DNA of 6,801 nucleotides from Candidatus Binatus soli. GTDB lineage: Bacteria; Desulfobacterota; Binatia; Binatales; Binataceae. Both the position numbers and the translations under genes were made by a program. The first letter of the stretch is position 1, and the number at the start of each line of letters is the position of its first letter. The DNA is taken from positions 18,674 to 25,474 of the forward strand of contig DLMJ01000024.1 of the NCBI GenBank assembly GCA_002479255.1. Direction: 5' to 3'. The notes beneath the pieces are model-generated. The model searched no databases. It was not told the origin of the DNA and worked only from the letters and a program-made list of their open reading frames with translations. This document shows positions 1 through 6,568 of this stretch, in pieces.

Positions 1-2447
1 TGCGCGCCCGAAGCCTGACGGACCAGTACCCCCAGCGGCGCGAGATTCAGCTCGGTTGCGCATTCCTCAGTCGCGCGATGCGCGATTCTTCCCGATTCTA
101 CCATTTCGGAAACTAGGCACACCGCGCCAGCCATCGTGAGCGCCCCCAAGCCCAGCGCCATCTCAGGCAGTCCCGCTATCGCCACAACTGCCGCACTCAG
201 CGCGCCCGCCGCCAGAGCCAGCCTGCTGATTCGAGTGGACTTTATCCGCGCCAGTACGTGGTTGGTGACCTTGCCCGCCTCGTGCTCTTCGTCGGCGGTC
301 TTGAGCTCGATTCGCGTCCACGGATTCGGCCGCACTTCCAGGTCGTAGTCGTTCCACCCCGCATCGACGATCGCGCCATGCCCGCTGCGCGCGAACAGCT
401 TCAGCATCCTGTCCATCAGGCGGTCACGCGTGATGCTTTCGTCGTTCCAATAGTCCAGCCGGATCGTACGTCTGAGCCAGTTGATGGTTGGGCGTTGGCG
501 CACGCCGTCAGCGCCCGCGAGTCCCGTCAGGGCTTTCGCCCGCGTCTTGTAGCGCGTCATCGTTCGCACCATCGGCCCCGTGTAAGCGAGATACGCGATC
601 AGAAGTCGCGCGGTGAAACTTTCGTGAGATTTTTCCAGCGGCGCATGCCACGCATAGTACAGCGCCCAAATCGGCCCCAGCGCGAGCATCGCAGCCGCGG
701 GAATCAGCGGCGCCCCAAGTACTATCGACGCGGCTAGCGCAATCGCCGAAAGCACCGTCCACTCGAGCGTCTGCGGGATAACCTTGGCCAGCGTAAGTCC
801 GGGATCGAACAGCGTCTGCGCACCTGCGGTTGCAGTCCTCCACAGCACGCGTTTGCGGCTCCCGCCCGGAATCGTCCGCGCCAGCCCCGGGATCGTGCCG
901 CGCCACGCGATTTGGCCCATCACGTTGAAGCGCTCGGGATAGCGCCGATGCAGCATCGCCTCGGCGCGTCCATAGCCGCGCTGCTGTCCGTAGTAAGCCT
1001 TGACCGTGTTGCGCCGGAAGTGCCAGACGAAGGCCGCCGGCGAGAAGCCGAGCTTGAAGCCCGCGTCGAGCATTCGCCAGCATATGTCAACGTCGTCGCC
1101 CGCGGACGTGAACTGCGGATCGAATCCGCCAATCTTTGCGAGCGCCGCCTTCGAGAAGAGCATGTTGCAGCCTGCCAGGTGCTCCGCTCGATCGTCGGCG
1201 ATCAGGACGTGGCACGGCGCGCCCGGCGATGCGGCGCAACTGGCTTCGATCCGGCCGTCTTCGTGCGGCGCGTAGTTCGGTCCGCCGCATCCGTCGAAAT
1301 TGCCTTCGATCATCGAGCGGACCATCAGCGTCAGCCAATGCGGATCGACGACGCAGTCCGAATCGGTGTACGCGATTATTTCGCCGCGCGCCGCCTGCAT
1401 CCCGACGTTGCGCGCGACGCTCAGTCCCTTGTTGGGCTGGCGAATGAGACGGAACTCCGGAAAGTCCATCGAGATGTCAGCGGTGCGATCGCGTGAGCCG
1501 TCATCGACGATGACTACCTCGAAATTCGGGTAGTCCAGACGGCGCAGCGACTCCAGGCAATCCCGCATGGTGCGCTCCGCGTCGTACGCGCAAATCACCA
1601 CCGACACCATCGGCGCCTTCGGCGGCCGCGGCGGGCAGGCGCCATTGAGCGTCACGAACGGCATCACATCCGACGCGCGCATCATGCGCACGCCAAGCCA
1701 GTCGTGAGAAACCGGAGCAGGAACCGGCGGAGCAACCACGCCAGCCGCACCCGTGCCAAACGCCACTGCTACCGCTTCGTCCTGCCCCGGCGATGCGTCT
1801 TTGAATTCGATCACCACCGGCCGCGCTTCCGCGACGTTATGCAAGGCAACGACGAAATCGCGAATCTCGACCGGCTCGAGCGCAGGAATTTCCGCGTAAA
1901 GAAAATCTTGTTCCAAGATTGAAAGTGCGAGGGTTTCCGGCCGCACCTTTATTCCGACCATCGCCTCCGGCGCGCGTCCCTTGATCGTCTTCACGACGCC
2001 GCGCACGCGCCGCCGCGCTTTTTCCAGTCCGCCCGCACGCAGCGCGTCCTGGCCGATTTCGCAATCGAGGAGGTAACCGACCAGGGCAGGATGCCTTCCG
2101 AGAATGTTTGCCGTACGCGCAATCCGCGAGACCACGGATTTCCATCCGCGGCTGCGGGTAAGCTCATCCGCGGCGATTCTCAACTCGACCATGGCGACCA
2201 GTCCCGACTGGGCCGCGATGTCCAGGCAGGGCTGCGACTGCGCCTCGGTCAGCACCACGCCGGTCGTGTGCGCGGTTCTGAGATTGTCGAGCCGCTTTCT
2301 TAGTTTGAGCTTCTGAGTAAAATCGAGCTTTGCGCTCACGTCAGCGAGGCGCATCGCCTTGAAAAAGAACTTCTGTCCTGCGCGGGAAAGGAACTTACCG
2401 TGTGGGGTTACGTGTTGTTGTTGCGCAGGACCGGACTTGATAAGCAT
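1..2447 (-). CDS. Membrane-anchored family 2 glycosyltransferase with N-terminal hydrolase-like domain (partial, 3' end off window)
   Basis: Reading the minus strand from ATG at 2447, the frame stays open for 815 codons to the left edge, so the C-terminus is missing. An in-frame TAG at 2477-2475 limits the start; 2447 is the only ATG after it, with GAGAGGA at 2465-2459 as ribosome binding site (11 nt spacing). Residues about 15-240 resemble a TIM-barrel glycoside hydrolase of clan GH-A (HPALVGY then C129-E130, and E214 ending a strand). Residues about 279-510 are a GT2 domain: SVVICAY, D315-D316-G317, the metal/nucleotide motif D362-S363-D364, GGFD, G450-D451-D452 as probable catalytic base region, and QQRGYGRAE near 488. 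Hydrophobic segments follow at about 563-602 and 743-783. It probably transfers sugar from a nucleotide donor at the inner membrane in envelope or exopolysaccharide synthesis. GT2 is certain; substrate is unknown. Confidence 0.9.
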   Translation of the reverse strand, partial: MLIKSGPAQQQHVTPHGKFLSRAGQKFFFKAMRLADVSAKLDFTQKLKLRKRLDNLRTAHTTGVVLTEAQSQPCLDIAAQSGLVAMVELRIAADELTRSRGWKSVVSRIARTANILGRHPALVGYLLDCEIGQDALRAGGLEKARRRVRGVVKTIKGRAPEAMVGIKVRPETLALSILEQDFLYAEIPALEPVEIRDFVVALHNVAEARPVVIEFKDASPGQDEAVAVAFGTGAAGVVAPPVPAPVSHDWLGVRMMRASDVMPFVTLNGACPPRPPKAPMVSVVICAYDAERTMRDCLESLRRLDYPNFEVVIVDDGSRDRTADISMDFPEFRLIRQPNKGLSVARNVGMQAARGEIIAYTDSDCVVDPHWLTLMVRSMIEGNFDGCGGPNYAPHEDGRIEASCAASPGAPCHVLIADDRAEHLAGCNMLFSKAALAKIGGFDPQFTSAGDDVDICWRMLDAGFKLGFSPAAFVWHFRRNTVKAYYGQQRGYGRAEAMLHRRYPERFNVMGQIAWRGTIPGLARTIPGGSRKRVLWRTATAGAQTLFDPGLTLAKVIPQTLEWTVLSAIALAASIVLGAPLIPAAAMLALGPIWALYYAWHAPLEKSHESFTARLLIAYLAYTGPMVRTMTRYKTRAKALTGLAGADGVRQRPTINWLRRTIRLDYWNDESITRDRLMDRMLKLFARSGHGAIVDAGWNDYDLEVRPNPWTRIELKTADEEHEAGKVTNHVLARIKSTRISRLALAAGALSAAVVAIAGLPEMALGLGALTMAGAVCLVSEMVESGRIAHRATEECATELNLAPLGVLVRQASGA

Positions 2448-2479
2448 GGATGTAGGTGTCCTCTCGATGAGGACCTAAG

Positions 2480-2495
2480 TGCCAAAGCCATGCCA
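2480..2495 (-). promoter_or_regulatory. Candidate sigma-54 (-24/-12) promoter for the glycosyltransferase gene
   Basis: The minus strand reads TGGCATGGCTTTGGCA from 2495 to 2480. It has the invariant GG (2494-2493) and GC (2482-2481) with exactly 10 nt between them. Against TGGCACG-N4-TTGCW it differs at two positions (T for C in the -24 block, G for T in the -12 block). Taking 2481 as -12, transcription would begin near 2469, giving a 22-nt leader that contains the GAGAGGA ribosome binding site and ends at the ATG at 2447. The geometry is right, and a sigma-54 activator is encoded on the other side of the region. The match was found by eye; no genome-wide background was computed. Confidence 0.5.
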
Positions 2496-2599
2496 CCGGA
2501 AAAATCCAGCGATTATGGGGCTTTTTCGGCGAACGCCCGCCTCGCACAAACCAATTGGGATGAGCCCTGTACGATTTGCGCCTCGGGCACGGACTCGGA

Positions 2600-2612
2600 G
2601 CGAACAGTTCGC
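2600..2612. promoter_or_regulatory. Palindrome GCGAAC-A-GTTCGC, candidate regulator binding site
   Basis: A perfect inverted repeat with 6-bp arms around one base, centred at 2606. It lies about 137 bp upstream of the start predicted for the sigma-54 promoter of the glycosyltransferase, within the usual -100 to -200 range for enhancer sites of NtrC-family activators. Additional half-site-like sequences are at 2529-2534 (GCGAAC) and 2669-2674 (GCGAAT), each about 70 bp away. Assignment to the adjacent response regulator is inference from location. Confidence 0.35.
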
Positions 2613-2688
2613 AGTGTGCAAAATCAGGCAGAATGCCGCCCGAATAGACACGCTAGATTGGTTATTTTGCGAATGTTATCCTCAGTTG

Positions 2689-2702
2689 GTTGACACATCA
2701 AC
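2689..2702. promoter_or_regulatory. Inverted repeat GTTGA-CACA-TCAAC before the kinase gene
   Basis: Perfect 5-bp arms with a 4-nt centre, ending 30 nt before the kinase ATG at 2733. It overlaps the TTGACA sequence, the only -35-like element seen here. It could be an operator controlling the kinase-regulator operon or a small hairpin in its leader. Arms are short, so chance is possible. Confidence 0.25.
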
Positions 2703-2732
2703 GCTGAAATCCTCTTGCCGGGTTTTACCGCA

Positions 2733-4469
2733 ATGAAACTATTGCTCGCTTGTGGATGCTCCAGACCACCAAAGTTCAAACGACACCGTGAACCAACCGA
2801 CGCGCCAATTGAGGCCACGCCCGAAGAACTACAGGCGATAAGGCAGCAGCTGGCTGAGATCGAGCAATCGCTCTCGCGCCTATGGGGTCCGACAATTTGG
2901 AGCCGCACGCCCGAGTGCCTCCAGATCCGCACCGAGGCCGCCGATCTGATCGACCGGCACTTCGACGGCATCGTCGACCAGTGGGTAGATGCGGTAACCG
3001 TCATCTTCGACGGTCACGCCCAATACGACGACAAAGTGCGCAAAGCCAATATGGTCAATGCGCTCATCCGGCTGGGCGATCATCTGCGCGATCCCGACGA
3101 CATTTGCACGTACGTTTATCTGCGCAAACATTGCCAGGAGGGGATGCTCGCGCGGGCCAAACCCTCTCAGTTCAACACTATCCACATCGCTCTCAAGCAA
3201 GTAATTCTCAATCACGTAAAATCTTCAATGACCGGTCCCGCGATGGAACGGGTGCGCGACCTGGTGGTGGCGGCAATCGACGAGCGGCGCCTGATGGTCT
3301 CGCAGTTCTACATCGAATCGCGCGAACGGTTGCTGCGCGAATCCGAAGAGAAGTACCGCAACACGATCGACCACGCGCCGGATCCGATGTATGAGATCGA
3401 ACCGTACACGTGGATCGTGGTCGGGATGAATGCGGCCGCCCAGCAGCTCCATCGAATGGTAGCCGACCAAGGGGACGAAACGACGGAGACGATCGGACAT
3501 CCGTTGCCGGATGCCGTACCGCCGGAGATAAGGGCAAAAGTGCTCGAGAACCTGGAGGCGGGCGTGGTCCCGGTTTTGCGCCAGGGATCGACGAAGATCT
3601 CGGAATTTCCGATCGGGCCGTTTTTCTTCGACGTAAACGCCGCGCTCATCACCTACGGCAACAAGCAATTCGTCCAGATGATCCTGCGCGACGTGACGCA
3701 GCGGCACGACATGCTCGACTCGCTCATCAAGGCCGAGCGATTGGCCGCAGCGGGCACCTTCGCGGCGGGCGTGGCGCATGAGGTGAACAATCCGCTGGCG
3801 TCGATCTCATCGCTGGTTCAATCGATCCTGACCGGCGAGAACGACCCCCAGCGGCGCGCCACGCTGCACACGATCCTGTCCCAGATCACGCGCATCTCGA
3901 GCACGCTCAAGGACCTGGTGAATTTCGCGCGACCGACCACCGCGCAACGCAAGCCGGTCGACGTCAACGGCCTGATCGCCGAGACGCTGCGGCTCATCAG
4001 CTACAACACACGCTTCAACGGCATCCGGATCGAACCCATTCTTGCTCCCGATCTGCGCCGCGCGTTCGCCGACGACAACGAAATTCAGCAGGTGCTGCTC
4101 AATCTGCTCTTCAACGCCGCCGACGCCTCCCCCGCCGAGGGCGCCGTGATCAAGGTGATCACCGAGAACCAGCGCGCCGGACAGGGCGCGGACAAATCGC
4201 GCCGGGTGGTTATCAAGGTGATCGACAACGGCATCGGAATTCCGCGCGAACATCTGGAGCGCGTGTTCGATCCATTCTTCACCACCAAGCCTGCGGGCGC
4301 CGGGGTCGGACTGGGACTGTCGCTATGCCAGCGCATGATCCTGTCCAATCAGGGCACCATTCGGGTTGATAGCGAGGTCGGCCGCGGCACCGCCGTCACC
4401 GTCACGCTGGCGGCGGCCGCCGAGGATTTGGTACGGGCGGAACAGGCAGCGAGCATGGCGGCGTCTTGA
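2733..4469 (+). CDS. Soluble PAS-domain sensor histidine kinase, NtrB-like
   Basis: A 578-residue kinase that should autophosphorylate and pass phosphate to the regulator encoded next to it. Residues about 52-195 are a predominantly helical N-terminal region that may be the sensor, loosely resembling RsbRD-type N-terminal domains (weak inference). Residues about 203-325 are a PAS domain, from EKYRNTIDHAPDPMYEI to the closing ILRDVTQR. The HisKA box AAGTFAAGVAHEVNNPL carries the phospho-acceptor H349. The ATPase domain has the N-box with N461 (LLNLLFNAAD), the G1 box around D498 (DNGIGIP), the F-box FDPFFTTKP and the G2 box GVGLGLSL, all intact. No transmembrane segment is visible, so the signal is probably cytoplasmic. 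ATG 2733 is preferred; TTG 2715 would add six residues, and neither has a good ribosome binding site. The next gene starts 13 nt after the stop, so they are likely one operon. Confidence 0.92.
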   Translation: MKLLLACGCSRPPKFKRHREPTDAPIEATPEELQAIRQQLAEIEQSLSRLWGPTIWSRTPECLQIRTEAADLIDRHFDGIVDQWVDAVTVIFDGHAQYDDKVRKANMVNALIRLGDHLRDPDDICTYVYLRKHCQEGMLARAKPSQFNTIHIALKQVILNHVKSSMTGPAMERVRDLVVAAIDERRLMVSQFYIESRERLLRESEEKYRNTIDHAPDPMYEIEPYTWIVVGMNAAAQQLHRMVADQGDETTETIGHPLPDAVPPEIRAKVLENLEAGVVPVLRQGSTKISEFPIGPFFFDVNAALITYGNKQFVQMILRDVTQRHDMLDSLIKAERLAAAGTFAAGVAHEVNNPLASISSLVQSILTGENDPQRRATLHTILSQITRISSTLKDLVNFARPTTAQRKPVDVNGLIAETLRLISYNTRFNGIRIEPILAPDLRRAFADDNEIQQVLLNLLFNAADASPAEGAVIKVITENQRAGQGADKSRRVVIKVIDNGIGIPREHLERVFDPFFTTKPAGAGVGLGLSLCQRMILSNQGTIRVDSEVGRGTAVTVTLAAAAEDLVRAEQAASMAAS

Positions 4470-4482
4470 GAATCGAAACGCG

Positions 4483-5907
4483 ATGAACAACGACGCTTCA
4501 TGGACCGCGCAGGAACGCGGACCTTACCGGCTGCTGATCGTCGAAGACGAACCCCTGATGCGCTCGATCATCGTGCAGCTCGCGCGCAGCGAAGGCTACG
4601 AGGTCACGGAGGCGCCGGCCGCGGAGGTCGCGCTGCGCATCTTCGAAAAAGAAAAAATCGATCTCGCGATTCTCGACCTTAACCTGACCAGCGGCGGCAA
4701 CGGACTTGATCTGCTGCGCAAGATGCGCGAACTCGACCCCGAGGTGATGGGAATAATCGTCACCGCGTACGCCAGCGTTGAGTCAGCCGTCGAGGCGCTG
4801 CACCAGGGCGCTTACGATTACATCACCAAGCCGTTTGCGAACGATCACCTGAAAAAGGTGATGCGCAACGCGCTCGAGGGCAAGGCGCTGTTCAGGGAGA
4901 ACCGTTTTCTGCGCCAGGAACTGCGCGAGAAGTACCGCTTCGAGAGCATCATCGGCAAAAGCGACGCCATCGAAAGCGTGTTCCGCGTCATGGAAAAAGT
5001 CGCGCGCACCGACTCGAGCGTGTTGATCAGCGGTGAATCGGGCACCGGCAAGGAACTGGTCGCCCGCGCGATTCATTTCAGCTCCGATCGCGCCAACAAC
5101 CGCTTCCTGCCGATCAATTGCGGCGCGCTGCCCGAGAACCTGCTCGAGAGCGAACTGTTCGGCTACAAACGCGGCGCGTTCACGGGGGCCACGCAGGACA
5201 AGGTGGGCCTGCTCAAGGCCGCCGACAAAGGCACCGTCCTGCTCGACGAGATTGGCGAGTTGCCGCTCGCGCTGCAGGTCAAACTGCTGCGCGCGCTTCA
5301 GGAGCGCGAGGTCTACCCGCTTGGCGCCAACGATCCGGTGGCGTTCGATGTGCGGGTGCTGTGCGCCACCAATCGCGACCTGGAAGCCGAGGTCAAGGCC
5401 GGCCGCTTCCGCGAGGAACTGCTTTACCGAATCAACGTCATCAACATCAACCTGCCCGGTTTGCGCGAGCGCCAGGACGATATTCCCCTGCTCGCCAACC
5501 ATTTCCTGCGCAAGTACGAAAAGTCGATGTCGCGAACCACGATGCGCTTTTCCAAAGGCGCGATGCGCCTGCTAATCAACTACGCGTGGCCGGGCAACGT
5601 CCGCGAGCTCGAAAACGCCGTGGAGCGCGCCGCCATTCTGGCCGAGACCGACGTCATCCACTCGCACGATTTGCCCGAGAAGCTCAGCAGCGCGTCGCCC
5701 GTGATAGCGAGTATCGAGAACACGGGGCTCACGCTCGAGGAGCTTGAGCGCGAGCATATCAAACGCGTGCTCGACAAGGTCGAAAACGACAAGGTGAAGG
5801 CCGCGCAGGTGCTGGGGATTCACCTCTCGACGCTCTATCGCAAGGTCCAGCGCTATCACCTCGACGGCGACAGCCCCGTGCATCAGGAGCCTGCGCGCTC
5901 GGCGTGA
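4483..5907 (+). CDS. Sigma-54-dependent NtrC-family response regulator
   Basis: A 474-residue DNA-binding activator with the three standard parts. The receiver (about 16-130) has E21/D22, phospho-acceptor D65 in LAILDLNL, T94 and K116. The AAA+ domain (about 156-378) has Walker A GESGTGKE at 184-191, the sigma-54 contact loop GAFTGA at 231-236, Walker B TVLLDE at 251-256, arginines 310 and 316 in the finger region, and WPGNVREL at 369-376. The C-terminal Fis-type helix-turn-helix (about 435-458) has AAQVLGIHLSTLYRKVQRY. Every key residue is present, so it should be a functional ATPase that remodels sigma-54 polymerase after phosphorylation. The frame is open further upstream, but the ATG at 4483 gives the normal receiver N-terminus and avoids overlapping the kinase. 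It is almost certainly the partner of that kinase. The target may be the divergent glycosyltransferase promoter, which is inference. Confidence 0.95.
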   Translation: MNNDASWTAQERGPYRLLIVEDEPLMRSIIVQLARSEGYEVTEAPAAEVALRIFEKEKIDLAILDLNLTSGGNGLDLLRKMRELDPEVMGIIVTAYASVESAVEALHQGAYDYITKPFANDHLKKVMRNALEGKALFRENRFLRQELREKYRFESIIGKSDAIESVFRVMEKVARTDSSVLISGESGTGKELVARAIHFSSDRANNRFLPINCGALPENLLESELFGYKRGAFTGATQDKVGLLKAADKGTVLLDEIGELPLALQVKLLRALQEREVYPLGANDPVAFDVRVLCATNRDLEAEVKAGRFREELLYRINVININLPGLRERQDDIPLLANHFLRKYEKSMSRTTMRFSKGAMRLLINYAWPGNVRELENAVERAAILAETDVIHSHDLPEKLSSASPVIASIENTGLTLEELEREHIKRVLDKVENDKVKAAQVLGIHLSTLYRKVQRYHLDGDSPVHQEPARSA

Positions 5908-5960
5908 GGGCCGGGCAATAGGCGTGGCAATCCGGCAGTCAAGGATATAGACTTCTCGAT

Positions 5961-5986
5961 GGGCCGACTGGATGCGCGACCGGCCC
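5961..5986 (+). other. Stem-loop abutting the tatA ribosome binding site
   Basis: GGGCCG at 5961-5966 pairs with CGGCCC at 5981-5986 around a 14-nt loop. The GGAG ribosome binding site of tatA begins on the next base. The helix could separate tatA from the upstream operon or affect its translation. There is no U-run, so it is not a standard terminator. A second, weaker pair (GCCGG 5910-5914 with CCGGC 5932-5936) lies upstream. Confidence 0.3.
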
Positions 5987-5996
5987 GGAGAAAAAT

Positions 5997-6212
5997 ATGG
6001 ATCTGTTTGCGCCAACTCACCTGCTGATCATTTTACTGATCATTTTGGTCATCTTCGGGCCGAGCAAGCTCGGCGATGTCGGCGGCGCGATGGGCAAAGC
6101 GATTCGCGACTTCAAGCGCGCGATGAACGAGCCCGACGATGCCGCCAAGACCGTCGCGAAGACCGATGACGCCAAGGCGACAGAGGCCGTAAAACCCGAC
6201 AAACTTTCCTGA
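5997..6212 (+). CDS. tatA: Sec-independent (twin-arginine) translocase subunit TatA
   Basis: A 71-residue protein with the full TatA plan. It has a very short N-terminus, a single membrane helix (about residues 8-20, rich in Leu/Ile), the hinge F20-G21-P22 with K24-L25, then an amphipathic helix (LGDVGGAMGKAIRDFKRAM) including the conserved F39, and a charged, Ala/Lys/Asp-rich tail. TatA oligomers form the passage for folded proteins crossing the inner membrane with TatB/TatC. The polar residue usually found early in the helix is H8 here. The start is supported by GGAG at 5987-5990, 6 nt before the ATG. TatB is less likely because the protein is short and lacks the longer helical region. tatB and tatC are not in this window. 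It follows the response regulator by 89 nt on the same strand and may be read through from it or have its own promoter. Confidence 0.93.
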   Translation: MDLFAPTHLLIILLIILVIFGPSKLGDVGGAMGKAIRDFKRAMNEPDDAAKTVAKTDDAKATEAVKPDKLS

Positions 6213-6265
6213 CCCGCCCCGCTTCGCTGACTTTCCCGGATATTCGCTCACCGCGCCTGCGACGG

Positions 6266-6284
6266 CGCGCGTCATGAACGCGCG
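6266..6284 (+). terminator. Strong GC-rich stem-loop after tatA, possible terminator without U-tract
   Basis: CGCGCGT at 6266-6272 and ACGCGCG at 6278-6284 form a perfect 7-bp stem with a 5-nt loop, 53 nt after the tatA stop codon. No run of T follows on the plus strand, so it is not a classical intrinsic terminator. It could act in 3'-end protection or be an extragenic palindrome. Confidence 0.3.
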
Positions 6285-6363
6285 AGATACCACCAACATC
6301 CGGCTGCGGTGAGTTTCGTTGGCACGGCGGGCTCCCTGACCCGCGCCTCGGTGACGTACAACC

Positions 6364-6383
6364 AACTTGTCCAAACTTGTCCA
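6364..6383. repeat. Two tandem copies of AACTTGTCCA
   Basis: The 10-mer AACTTGTCCA occurs at 6364-6373 and again at 6374-6383 without change, followed by AAA. The core TGTCCAAA is found in inverted orientation twice near the right end of the window (6720-6752). Confidence 0.75.
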
Positions 6384-6403
6384 AAACCGTCCTGACGACA
6401 TAT

Positions 6404-6457
6404 AGCGTCCGCCAGTCCTCCAGCGTCCGGCAGTCCTCCAGCGTCCGCCAGTCCTCC
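6404..6457. repeat. 18-bp tandem repeat, three copies
   Basis: AGCGTCCGCCAGTCCTCC is repeated at 6404-6421, 6422-6439 and 6440-6457. Copies one and three are identical and copy two differs by one base (G for C at the ninth position). There are no spacers. The unit is a multiple of three, but no credible protein reads through it, so it looks like a small minisatellite. Confidence 0.9.
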
Positions 6458-6469
6458 CGGCGGCGCTGG
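6438..6469. other. Hairpin formed by the last tandem-repeat copy and its downstream flank
   Basis: CCAGCG (6438-6443) pairs with CGCTGG (6464-6469), and CCGCC (6445-6449) pairs with GGCGG (6459-6463). That gives 11 base pairs with one bulged T and a 9-nt loop. Only the third copy has the complementary flank, so the array ends in a strong stem. No T-run follows on either strand. Confidence 0.5.
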
Positions 6470-6568
6470 AAAGGCAGTGGAATAGACCCGCCTGGGAATC
6501 TTGCACCGCCATGCCGTTTGGAGTACACGCAAGAATTAAAATCGGAGCGTTAAATGCAATCGCGAGAA

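Larger units (their letters stand above)
2448..2732. other. Divergent intergenic region between glycosyltransferase and histidine kinase
   Basis: About 285 bp separate the two divergent start codons. No reading frame here looks like a protein. Besides the sigma-54 match and two palindromes listed separately, it contains an imperfect inverted repeat (CCGGAAAAA at 2496-2504 against TTTTTCGG at 2522-2529, one bulged base). There is also a GTCCTC/GAGGAC pair at 2458-2463 and 2469-2474 that flanks the predicted transcription start of the minus-strand gene. TTGACA at 2690-2695 could be a -35 box for the kinase operon, but no good -10 box follows at 16-18 nt, so the kinase promoter is not identified. 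Confidence 0.6.

Noticed and set aside
258..1496. Plus-strand open frames of 159 and 194 codons
   Set aside because: They lie opposite the glycosyltransferase, whose minus frame carries all GT2 motifs without a stop; the plus frames look like shadow translations.
2458..2474. GTCCTC/GAGGAC hairpin hiding the glycosyltransferase ribosome binding site
   Set aside because: If transcription starts near 2469 as the sigma-54 match predicts, one arm is not in the RNA, so an RNA hairpin would not form.
2516..2530. GG-N10-GC on the plus strand as a sigma-54 promoter for the kinase operon
   Set aside because: Only the invariant dinucleotides match; the surrounding bases do not fit and it is about 200 bp from the kinase start.
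2733..2753. Lipobox-like LLAC at the kinase N-terminus, suggesting a lipoprotein signal
   Set aside because: The cysteine is residue 7 with no hydrophobic core before it, and the protein is a cytosolic-type kinase.
4366..4482. Upstream start for the response regulator at 4366
   Set aside because: It would add 39 residues of Arg/Pro-rich sequence overlapping the end of the kinase; ATG 4483 gives a normal receiver N-terminus.
4783..5502. Long minus-strand open frame (239 codons) opposite the response regulator
   Set aside because: It is antisense to an unmistakable NtrC-family AAA+ domain and arises from GC-rich codon bias; it has no recognisable motif of its own.
6320..6335. TGGCACG followed by GC as a second sigma-54 promoter
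   Set aside because: The GG-to-GC gap is 8 nt instead of 10, and no gene follows at a sensible distance.
6404..6457. Tandem repeats as a CRISPR array
   Set aside because: Units are 18 bp and directly adjacent, with no spacers.
6033..6532. Three overlapping minus-strand open frames through the tandem repeats
   Set aside because: They translate into low-complexity repeated Arg/Gly/Trp or Leu/Ala/Asp strings, overlap tatA on the other strand, and have no family resemblance.
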